DNA from: Pseudomonadota bacterium
GTDB lineage: Bacteria > Pseudomonadota > Alphaproteobacteria > Sphingomonadales > Sphingomonadaceae
Length of the DNA: 7,625 nucleotides
Assembly: GCA_030271565.1 (NCBI GenBank)
Contig: JARXKR010000108.1
Coordinates: 1 to 7,625 of the forward strand
Reading direction: 5' to 3'
Below, in pieces: positions 1 to 6,486 of the stretch. The notes beneath the pieces were generated by a model. It was not told where the DNA came from, searched no databases, and worked only from the letters and a program-made list of their open reading frames with translations. The first letter of the stretch is position 1. Each line of letters starts with the position of its first letter. Both the position numbers and the translations under genes were made by a program.

Positions 1-268
1 CCTAGGTTATAGCTGTCGTTCGCAGCCTCACCAAAGCTCGCGGTGGCCTACGCCGGGATGACGATGAAGGGCGTTCACCCGATTGCCCTGAACCGAACAC
101 CCGCCATGCTTTCCTACATTGCCGGAAGCTGCCATGCTTCACATCGAGGTTACGCATCCAACCGCCGCATCGCCTCCAATTGACGATCCTACGCATGCAT
201 TTCATCAACTAAACCCCAGAAATTCGCTTTCTGGATCATTAGCTCCAAAGCCGATGAAAAAAAATGTC
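1..268. other. Non-coding region upstream of recA, no gene recognised
   Basis: No reading frame here resembles a known protein, and the sequence is less GC-rich than the genes that follow. It holds a perfect 7-bp inverted repeat at 216-234 (CCAGAAA, 5-nt loop TTCGC, TTTCTGG) with no T-run after it, so it is not a convincing terminator. The 9-mer GCCATGCTT occurs twice, at 103-111 and 131-139. The string GCCGGGATGACG near 52-63 resembles one arm of dispersed intergenic repeats found in many alphaproteobacteria. An A-rich run (about 256-264) lies directly upstream of the recA operator and could act as an UP-like element. The gene to the left lies outside the window. Confidence 0.6.
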
Positions 269-283
269 GTTCCCCCCTTGTTC
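269..283 (+). promoter_or_regulatory. LexA (SOS) box of recA
   Basis: The sequence GTTC at 269-272, seven bases, then GTTC at 280-283 is an exact match to the alphaproteobacterial LexA operator GTTC-N7-GTTC. It lies 73 nt upstream of the recA start codon and overlaps the candidate -35 element, so bound LexA would block RNA polymerase. recA is a standard SOS target in this class, so position and gene agree with the motif. Confidence 0.88.
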
Positions 284-306
284 CATGAGAACAAATCAAA
301 TACACA
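278..306 (+). promoter_or_regulatory. Candidate sigma70-type promoter of recA
   Basis: TTGTTC (278-283) and TACACA (301-306) are separated by exactly 17 nt. Each matches the sigma70 consensus at three of six positions, so the call rests on spacing, overlap with the LexA box and distance to recA rather than on strong hexamers. Transcription would start near 313, giving a leader of about 43 nt. Confidence 0.45.
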
Positions 307-355
307 GGGTGCCTGTTGACCTTCCGGGTCGGCTGGTTACGCAAGGGGACATATC

Positions 356-1423
<1,068 letters not shown>

Positions 1424-1436
1424 TCCCTGAGAGCTT

Positions 1437-1471
1437 CCGGCCGAGGCGCGCTGCCCGTGCGCCACGGCCGG
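1437..1471 (+). other. First stem-loop in the recA 3' region
   Basis: CCGGCCG (1437-1443) pairs with CGGCCGG (1465-1471). After an A-A mismatch, GGCGC (1445-1449) pairs with GCGCC (1459-1463), leaving a 9-nt loop. The hairpin begins 13 nt after the recA stop codon. No T-run follows, so it is not a terminator by itself. It may protect the mRNA 3' end or be part of a structured 3' UTR. Confidence 0.6.
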
Positions 1472-1479
1472 GGTTGAAA

Positions 1480-1524
1480 GGAGGGCGTCCTCTCGTCCCC
1501 CGACGCCTGAAGGGGGCGCCCTCC
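1480..1524 (+). other. Second, long stem-loop in the recA 3' region
   Basis: Positions 1480-1493 pair with 1511-1524 in a 14-bp stem that includes two G-T wobbles. Above it, CGTC (1494-1497) pairs with GACG (1502-1505) around a CCCC loop, with a 5-nt bulge (1506-1510) on the 3' side. An A-run (1526-1530) rather than a T-run follows, so this is not an intrinsic terminator on the plus strand. It sits between the first hairpin and the terminator, giving recA a 3' region with three structured elements in about 140 nt. Confidence 0.6.
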
Positions 1525-1533
1525 GAAAAACAG

Positions 1534-1576
1534 AACCGGCGCGGCAGCAGCAATGCTTTCGCGCCGGTTTCTTTTC
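1534..1576 (+). terminator. Rho-independent terminator of recA
   Basis: AACCGGCGCG (1534-1543) pairs perfectly with CGCGCCGGTT (1560-1569), and TCTTTTC follows. Inside the loop a second small stem, AGCA (1546-1549) with TGCT (1554-1557), closes a GCAA (GNRA-type) tetraloop. The T-tract on the plus strand and the position 110 nt after the recA stop fit termination of recA. It separates recA from the lipoprotein gene, so that gene needs its own promoter. Confidence 0.9.
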
Positions 1577-1585
1577 GTTTAAATA

Positions 1586-1600
1586 GAACGCTTTGTGAAC
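1586..1600 (-). promoter_or_regulatory. Second LexA-type box, upstream of the lipoprotein gene
   Basis: GAAC (1586-1589), seven bases, GAAC (1597-1600) reads on the minus strand as GTTC-N7-GTTC, an exact match to the alphaproteobacterial LexA operator. It lies 10 nt after the recA terminator tail and 74 nt before the lipoprotein start codon. A weak promoter, TAGAAC (1584-1589), 17 nt, TATTAC (1607-1612), would overlap the box, the same arrangement as at recA. TTGACC at 1618-1623 is an alternative -35 but has no good -10 at normal spacing. The motif match is seen directly; LexA control of the gene is inference. Confidence 0.6.
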
Positions 1601-1674
1601 AGCAAGTATTACCCCGCTTGACCCAGTAAAGAATCATCCGCAAACCCGTCAGGCCAAAAACGGAGGGGGCAACA

Positions 1675-2202
1675 GTGATCAAGATCAATCACGCAATACT
1701 AATCGCCGCAACATCGGTCGGGCTTTCGGGCTGCGCGACAGTCATGCATGGACCAAATCAGTCGTTCGTGATGAACACGGATCCGGCCGGGGCCACGGTC
1801 AAGATGTCGAATGGCTCGACCTGCACCACCCCGTGCAAACTCGAACTGCCGCGTCGTTACGATTTCCGCGCCGACCTGTCGCTCGATGGCTACCGCCCGG
1901 TCTATGTGCTGGTCCACAGCAAGACCGGCGGGGCGACTTTCGGCAATCTTATCGCCGGCGGAATCATCGGTGCGGTGGTCGACAGTTCGAGCGGGGCGAA
2001 CAAGCAGCTTTCGCCCAATCCGCTCAATGTCCGGCTGACCGCAGTCGGCCAGACCACCGCCGAAGTCCTGCTCGACAAGAAGGGCAAGGAAGCCGGTACG
2101 GTTGAGGCCTACAACGACAAGGTTCGGGTCGATGTCGCCAAGTCGATCGGCCCCGACCTGGCCGGTCTGCCGGCCCCTGCACCGGCAGCGGGCGGCAACT
2201 AA
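1675..2202 (+). CDS. Small lipoprotein with PEGA-like segment
   Basis: The 175-residue product starts with a lipoprotein signal (hydrophobic residues 7-17, lipobox LSGC with C20), so it should be lipidated and anchored in the envelope facing the periplasm. Residues about 30-75 (NTDPAGATV, TTPCKLELPRR, LDGYRP) resemble PEGA-type beta domains seen in bacterial surface and lipoproteins. A glycine-rich stretch (about 85-108, with IAGGIIGAVVDSSSG) and an NPL motif follow, as in a widespread family of small envelope lipoproteins of unknown function. The tail is Pro/Ala-rich (166-175). Two cysteines (C50, C54) could form a disulfide. The GTG start is chosen because GGAGGGGG (1662-1669) lies at good spacing and the signal peptide begins there; the next in-frame ATG would remove the lipobox. 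A LexA-type box lies upstream and a strong terminator downstream, so it is probably a single-gene unit. Its biochemical role is unknown. Confidence 0.85.
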   Translation: MIKINHAILIAATSVGLSGCATVMHGPNQSFVMNTDPAGATVKMSNGSTCTTPCKLELPRRYDFRADLSLDGYRPVYVLVHSKTGGATFGNLIAGGIIGAVVDSSSGANKQLSPNPLNVRLTAVGQTTAEVLLDKKGKEAGTVEAYNDKVRVDVAKSIGPDLAGLPAPAPAAGGN

Positions 2203-2219
2203 GCGCGACCGACGATAAG

Positions 2220-2262
2220 CAAAGCCCCCGCATCGCCAGTGCGATGCGGGGGCTTTGTCTTT
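2220..2262 (+). terminator. Rho-independent terminator of the lipoprotein gene
   Basis: A perfect 17-bp stem (2220-2236 with 2241-2257) closes a 4-nt loop, CAGT, and is followed by TCTTT (2258-2262). It begins 17 nt after the lipoprotein stop codon. Its strength suggests that the secreted-protein gene downstream is transcribed separately. It also argues against a translation start at 2255 for that gene, since this would lie inside the terminator. Confidence 0.93.
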
Positions 2263-2371
2263 GCGGCGGGGCACCTGTCCCGCGCTGGGTCAGAGACGCT
2301 ACGGCACTGCTTTGGATTCACTCGCGAAAAGGCGTAGCGTTGCGATCCCGGCCGCAAAGGACCGCAGCGCC

Positions 2372-2755
2372 ATGACCCTTTCCCCAATCCGCATTGCCAG
2401 TCTTTCCTTGGCCACAGTTGCCGCGCCGGCCTACGCTGCGCCGGGCGATGCCCGCATGCTCGATCTCGATCGCTCCGGCGGCTGCGAACTGTCGATCGCC
2501 GGTGCGGGCAAGGCGATGCTGCTGCGCGCGAGCGGCCTGATCCCGGGCGAGACCTACCGCTTCACCCTGACCAACGGCGATATGAAGCCGGTGGCCTTCA
2601 GCGCCTATGCCGACAGCCAGGGCGGGCTGATCGAGTATTACATCCCGTTCCGGCTCAACCGCGACGGCGGCACTGTCCGGGTCAACATAGCCGCCGCGCG
2701 CTGTTCGCTCGCCGCGCAGGCCGATTGGGACCGCGGCGTTGCCACCATCCCCTGA
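2372..2755 (+). CDS. Small secreted protein of unknown function
   Basis: I do not recognise this family. The 127-residue product has a probable Sec signal peptide: one arginine at position 7, a hydrophobic and small-residue core at about 8-20, and a likely type I cleavage site after AYA (A22). The mature part is about 105 residues with two cysteines (C38, C111) that could form a disulfide in the periplasm. Alternating polar and hydrophobic stretches (TYRFTLTNGD, IEYYIPFRL, GTVRVNIAAARC) suggest a small beta-rich fold, which is inference. The reading frame extends upstream to 2255, but that part runs out of the preceding terminator and has no signal-like sequence. ATG 2372 is preferred for its signal peptide and the weak AAAGGA (2356-2361). 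No terminator separates it from the GST gene 76 nt downstream, so co-transcription is possible. Confidence 0.75.
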   Translation: MTLSPIRIASLSLATVAAPAYAAPGDARMLDLDRSGGCELSIAGAGKAMLLRASGLIPGETYRFTLTNGDMKPVAFSAYADSQGGLIEYYIPFRLNRDGGTVRVNIAAARCSLAAQADWDRGVATIP

Positions 2756-2831
2756 GCATATGCGGGCTGGCGCTACTCCGCCGCACTGCTAGGCTGGCCG
2801 GCAACACCGTCCACCCGCAGGAGCCTGCCCC

Positions 2832-3458
2832 ATGTCGCTGATCGTCCACCATCTCAACAACAGCCGCTCGCAGCGCGTGCTCTGGGCGCTCGAAGAACTG
2901 GGCCTGCCGTACGCGATCAAGCACTACCAGCGCGATGCTGTGACCAATCTTGCCCCGCCTGAGCTCAAGGCGGTCCACCCGCTCGGCAAGTCACCGCTGC
3001 TTGAGGATGACGGCGTGGTGATCGAGGAATCGGGCGCGATCATCCAGTACCTGCTCGACAAGTATGGCCAGGGCCGCTTCCAGCCCGCGCCCGGCACGCC
3101 CGAGGCGCTGCGTCATCTGCAATGGATGCATTTCGCCGAGGGTTCGGCGATGACCCCGATCCTGCTCCAGCTCTACACCTCGCGGCTCGGCGACGCCGCC
3201 GCGCCGCTCACCCCGCGAATCAGCGAGCAATTGGCGAGCCATTTTGGCTACCTCGAAAGCCAGCTGCGCCCATCCGGGTACTTCGTCGGCGACGACCTGA
3301 CCGGCGCCGACATGATGCTGAGCTTCCCCGCCGAGATCGCAGTGATGCAGGGTCAAGGCGAAACCTACCCCAAGCTCGCCGCGTTCGTCGCGAAGATCCA
3401 CGCCCGTCCGGCATGGAAAGTCGCGCGCGAAAAGGGCGGTGCCTACTACGGCTATTAG
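2832..3458 (+). CDS. Glutathione S-transferase family protein
   Basis: A cytosolic GST-type protein of 208 residues, a normal length for the family. The N-terminal thioredoxin-like domain (about 1-80) carries SRSQRVLWALEELG, where S11 is the likely glutathione-activating residue, the KSP segment with the cis-proline (P55), and ESGAI (66-70), which binds the gamma-glutamyl part of glutathione. The C-terminal helical domain (about 88-208) includes DDLTGADMML (154-163) with the conserved N-capping Thr/Asp pair. The N-terminus resembles the Gtt1-like bacterial and fungal group. Members conjugate glutathione to electrophiles or reduce peroxides; the substrate here cannot be read from sequence. ATG 2832 has AGGAG (2819-2823) at 8-nt spacing. 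The gene converges on the EF-G-like gene and their stop codons overlap (3455-3458). Confidence 0.93.
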   Translation: MSLIVHHLNNSRSQRVLWALEELGLPYAIKHYQRDAVTNLAPPELKAVHPLGKSPLLEDDGVVIEESGAIIQYLLDKYGQGRFQPAPGTPEALRHLQWMHFAEGSAMTPILLQLYTSRLGDAAAPLTPRISEQLASHFGYLESQLRPSGYFVGDDLTGADMMLSFPAEIAVMQGQGETYPKLAAFVAKIHARPAWKVAREKGGAYYGY

Positions 3459-5509
3459 ACCGCCGCCGCCCGCGCTTTGACCACTTCCTCGGCATGATTG
3501 CCGCCGAGTTCGGCCAAGTGATCGAACGCTGCGTTGAACGTTGCCAGACCCTGGCTGAGCGAGCGCAATTCGGCGTCAAGCCCGTGGAGCGCGCTTTCGG
3601 GCAGCAACGCCTCGACCCGCTCCCACCGCGCCCAGTCGGGATGCGGTGACAGCCCGAGGATCTGCCCGCGCCGGGCCGACAGCACCGATCCGGCTTTCGA
3701 TCCGGTTCCGGCAGGGGTGTCGACCGCGACCTTGCAGATCGGCTCAAGCAGGTAAGGCGCGGCCTTCGCCAATGCCTCGCTCATTGCCATCCGCCCGGCG
3801 ATGCGGAACGCGAGTTCGGAGCTGTCAACCGCGTGGAACGAGCCGTCGGTCAGCGTTACCGCGACGTCTTCGACCGGGAATCCCAGCGGACCGCGCTGCA
3901 TCGCATCGCGCACCCCGGCTTCGACCGCGGGGATGTATTGCTTGGGGATCGCCCCGCCGGTGATCTTGTCGTCGAACCGGAAGCCCTCGCCGCGCGCCAA
4001 TGGCTTTAGCTCGATCACACAGTCGCCGTACTGGCCGTGCCCGCCCGATTGCTTCTTGTGCCGTCCACGCTGGCTGGCGCCTTTGCGGATCGATTCGCGG
4101 TAAGCGATGCTCGGCGGCCGGGTTTCGACCGCGACGCCGTAGCGCCGCTGCAGCCGGCCCAGCACAACACCCAGGTGATCGTCGTTGATCCCGCGCAGGA
4201 TTGTCTCGTGGCTGGCATCGTTCTGCGACCATTCGAGCGCCGGGTCTTCCTCGCACAGCCGGTGCAGCGCGGCGGACAGCTTGACATCGTCCTTGCGGTC
4301 GCGCGTGGTGATCGCCAGCGCGGCGTTGCGCGGGGGATAGGCGACCAGCCCGGCCTCGGCCACACTCGCGCCCTTGCGGCCCAGCACCATCCCGGGGCGG
4401 GCACTCTCGACCTTGGCCACCGCGACCACATCGCCCGGCTGCGCCGCGCCTTGCTTGGCGGTCTTATCGCCCTGGACGAAGAACAGCGAACCAGTGCGTT
4501 CGCTGCCATCCCTGCCGACCAGCTCATCGCCCTCGCCAAGCCCGTCGCCGAGCACGCGGCCCAGCGCCAGCCGGCCCATCGCGCCGCCGTTGGCGACCTT
4601 GAATACGTGCAGCGCGCCGCCGCTCTCGATCCCCATCCGTGCTGCCGCGGCACCCGGGGCGGGCGCTTCGTGGCGCAGCAGCTTGAGCAGGCGGTGCACC
4701 CCGCCGTCCGTCAGCGCCGAACCCAGCACCACCGGAACCACCTTGTTGCCGCCGGTATCGGCAGCGAGGTCGGCCATGACCATGGTCTGGTCGGGCGCCT
4801 CATCCATCAGCAATGCTTCGAGCAGCGCATCGTCGAAATCGGCCAGCGTTTCGAGCAGGTGGGTGCGCTCCTCGCGCTCGCGTTCGAGCACTTCGCCGGG
4901 AATCTCGACCCGCGCGCTCTCCTTGCCGGGGCGGTAGCGATAGGCCCGTTCGAGCGCGAGATCGACGTAGCCGGTGATCCGCTCGCCGTCACGAATGGGA
5001 ATCTGGCGCAGTGCCAGCGGTTCACGGCTCATCGGTTGCAGCTGCGCGATCAGATCGCGGATCGCTCCCGCGCGGGCCTGCTCGATCTTGTTGACGAAAA
5101 TCGCATGCGGCACGCCCAGCTCGTCGAGCTGGCGCAGCACCGGTTCGGCGAGGCCCGCGCGCTCTGGCGCAGGGTCGATCACTACCAGCGCCAGATCGGC
5201 CGATTGCAGCGCGGCGAGCCCGTCGGCAGCAAAACCTGCGCCGCCGGGCACGTCGATCAGCGCGAACCGGTCACCGAGGTAGTCGAAATGGGAGAGGTTG
5301 AGTTCGGTCGAGCTGCCCCGCGCGCGGGCCTCGGCGCTGGCATCGCCCACTGTGTTGCCCGCTTCGACGCTGCCTTGTCGGTTGATCGCTCCGCTGGCGT
5401 AAAGCAAGGCTTCGGCGAGGCTGGTCTTGCCCGTGCCGGCCGGCCCCACCAAGGCGACCGCACGGGTAGCGGCACTGCCGCGCGCTGAACCATTTTGAGT
5501 GTTTGCCAC
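3455..5509 (-). CDS. EF-G-like GTPase (second, non-canonical elongation factor G)
   Basis: The 684-residue product aligns along its length with the EF-G-like group of translational GTPases related to EF-G. Domain I (about 15-275) has the P-loop GPAGTGKTS (22-30), a G3 motif DVPGG (86-90), a G4 motif NKIE (140-143) and GSAL (263-266). Domain II spans about 298-395, domain III about 396-465, and domain IV about 466-590 with the tip segment HKKQSGGHGQYGD (484-496) and IPAVEAGV. Domain V (about 591-670) includes SARRGQILG. Canonical EF-G has DTPGH and NKMD; here the catalytic histidine position is glycine (G90) and the G4 aspartate is glutamate, so GTPase behaviour may differ. The start is GTG at 5509 because GAGGAGG lies 6 nt upstream and family similarity begins there; the open frame continues upstream to 5968 but that part is unlike the family and overlaps the methyltransferase gene. 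A role at the ribosome is inferred. Confidence 0.9.
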   Translation of the reverse strand: MANTQNGSARGSAATRAVALVGPAGTGKTSLAEALLYASGAINRQGSVEAGNTVGDASAEARARGSSTELNLSHFDYLGDRFALIDVPGGAGFAADGLAALQSADLALVVIDPAPERAGLAEPVLRQLDELGVPHAIFVNKIEQARAGAIRDLIAQLQPMSREPLALRQIPIRDGERITGYVDLALERAYRYRPGKESARVEIPGEVLEREREERTHLLETLADFDDALLEALLMDEAPDQTMVMADLAADTGGNKVVPVVLGSALTDGGVHRLLKLLRHEAPAPGAAAARMGIESGGALHVFKVANGGAMGRLALGRVLGDGLGEGDELVGRDGSERTGSLFFVQGDKTAKQGAAQPGDVVAVAKVESARPGMVLGRKGASVAEAGLVAYPPRNAALAITTRDRKDDVKLSAALHRLCEEDPALEWSQNDASHETILRGINDDHLGVVLGRLQRRYGVAVETRPPSIAYRESIRKGASQRGRHKKQSGGHGQYGDCVIELKPLARGEGFRFDDKITGGAIPKQYIPAVEAGVRDAMQRGPLGFPVEDVAVTLTDGSFHAVDSSELAFRIAGRMAMSEALAKAAPYLLEPICKVAVDTPAGTGSKAGSVLSARRGQILGLSPHPDWARWERVEALLPESALHGLDAELRSLSQGLATFNAAFDHLAELGGNHAEEVVKARAAAV

Positions 5510-5515
5510 CGTTCG

Positions 5516-5522
5516 CCTCCTC
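5516..5522 (-). promoter_or_regulatory. Ribosome binding site that fixes the EF-G-like start
   Basis: On the minus strand GAGGAGG lies 6 nt before GTG (5509-5507). It is the strongest Shine-Dalgarno sequence in the window and decides the GTG start over any upstream start in the longer open frame. Confidence 0.85.
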
Positions 5523-5668
5523 GGTTGAAAAGGCGCGCCGGGCGCTTTGCTTGCACTCGGTCGCGCAAGATATGGAGCGGATGGTCTGCCTGTTAGATGT
5601 GAGTCGCAAGCAGATTTTGTCCGGAAATGGAGCTTGTGCCGCTGCGGGGCAGCGCATAGCCTTGCGCA

Positions 5669-6484
5669 ATGACCACAGGAACCGAATGGCGCGACGCGGT
5701 TGGGCGCAACTGGGCCGCGAACTACCGGCTGACCGACCGCGCCTTCTCTGGGCTGACCGAACGGCTGCTCGCCCGGATCGGCGGCCTGGGCGAGCAGGGC
5801 ATGCTCGACGTGGGCTGCGGCGCGGGGGAGCTTTCGTTGGCGCTCGCGCGCGGCAACCCTCAGGCCAAGGTGGTCGGGGTCGATATTTCGCCCGAACTGG
5901 TCGCTGCTGCGCGCGAGCGCGGCGAGACACTCACCAATGTCGATTTCGTCGAAGCCGACGCGGCGCACTGGCAGCCCACCGATTTCGCGCCCGACCTGCT
6001 GGTTTCACGCCATGGGGTGATGTTCTTCGACGTTCCGGTTACCGCTTTCGCCAACCTGCGCGCGCTTGCCGCACCGGGTGCGCGGATGGTCTTCTCGTGC
6101 TTCCGCAGCGCCAAGCTGAACCCGTGGGCATCGGATCTCGCCAGCCTGCTTAAGGTGCCCGAGTTCGGCCAGGGCACCGCGCCCGGGCCGTTCGCTTTTG
6201 CCGACGAAGCTTATGTGCACGGCATTCTCGATAATGCGGGGTGGCAGGACATCGCGCTTGAGCCGGTCGATTTCGCCTATGTTGCCGGGGCCGGCGACGA
6301 TCCGGTCGAAGATGCCATGGAACTGTTCCGGCGGATCGGCCCGGCCGCCCCGGCGCTCCAGGCGCTCAAGGGCGAAGAGCGCAAGCTCGCCGAGGGCTGG
6401 GTGAGGGATTGGGCAAGCGAACATCGCAGCGGCAATCTGGTCGCTTTTCCAGCGGCCGCCTGGATCGTCTCGGCGCGGAACTGA
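5669..6484 (+). CDS. Class I SAM-dependent methyltransferase
   Basis: The 271-residue product has a Rossmann-type methyltransferase core. Motif I is MLDVGCGAGE (45-54), which binds S-adenosylmethionine. The acidic residue after strand 2 is D72 in VVGVDISPE (68-76), followed by FVEADAAHW (93-101) and SRHGVMFFD (113-121) at strand 4. The fold class is clear but the substrate is not; the C-terminal part (about 150-271) is probably the substrate-binding cap. This lineage has related proteins annotated only as methyltransferases. No good Shine-Dalgarno sequence precedes ATG 5669. A weak TTGTGC (5634-5639), 15 nt, CATAGC (5655-5660) would place transcription start almost on the ATG, so translation may be leaderless. 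It is divergent from the EF-G-like gene (159-nt gap) and is followed 2 nt after its stop by the lipid kinase family gene, indicating an operon. Confidence 0.9.
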   Translation: MTTGTEWRDAVGRNWAANYRLTDRAFSGLTERLLARIGGLGEQGMLDVGCGAGELSLALARGNPQAKVVGVDISPELVAAARERGETLTNVDFVEADAAHWQPTDFAPDLLVSRHGVMFFDVPVTAFANLRALAAPGARMVFSCFRSAKLNPWASDLASLLKVPEFGQGTAPGPFAFADEAYVHGILDNAGWQDIALEPVDFAYVAGAGDDPVEDAMELFRRIGPAAPALQALKGEERKLAEGWVRDWASEHRSGNLVAFPAAAWIVSARN

Positions 6485-6486
6485 CC

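Noticed and set aside
2..208. Small minus-strand open frame at the left edge
   Set aside because: It is Arg-rich, low in complexity and has no domain or clear ribosome binding site; probably non-coding.
2255..2371. Upstream start for the small secreted protein
   Set aside because: It would begin inside the terminator hairpin of the lipoprotein gene and would bury the signal peptide; ATG 2372 fits better.
2761..2819. TGCGGG/CCCGCA pairing that could hide part of the GST ribosome binding site
   Set aside because: Only 6 bp with a loop of nearly 50 nt in GC-rich sequence; too weak to support a regulatory structure.
3522..3541. GAAC...GAAC pair resembling a third LexA box
   Set aside because: The gap is 8 nt rather than 7, and it lies inside the EF-G-like coding region.
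4037..5488. 483-codon open frame on the plus strand opposite the EF-G-like gene
   Set aside because: The sequence is His, Arg and Ala rich with no domain, and lies fully within the well-supported EF-G-like gene; it is a shadow frame of high-GC coding sequence.
5510..5968. N-terminal extension of the EF-G-like gene by 153 codons
   Set aside because: The extension does not resemble the family, crosses a non-coding gap and overlaps the methyltransferase gene, while a strong Shine-Dalgarno with GTG at 5509 marks the real start.
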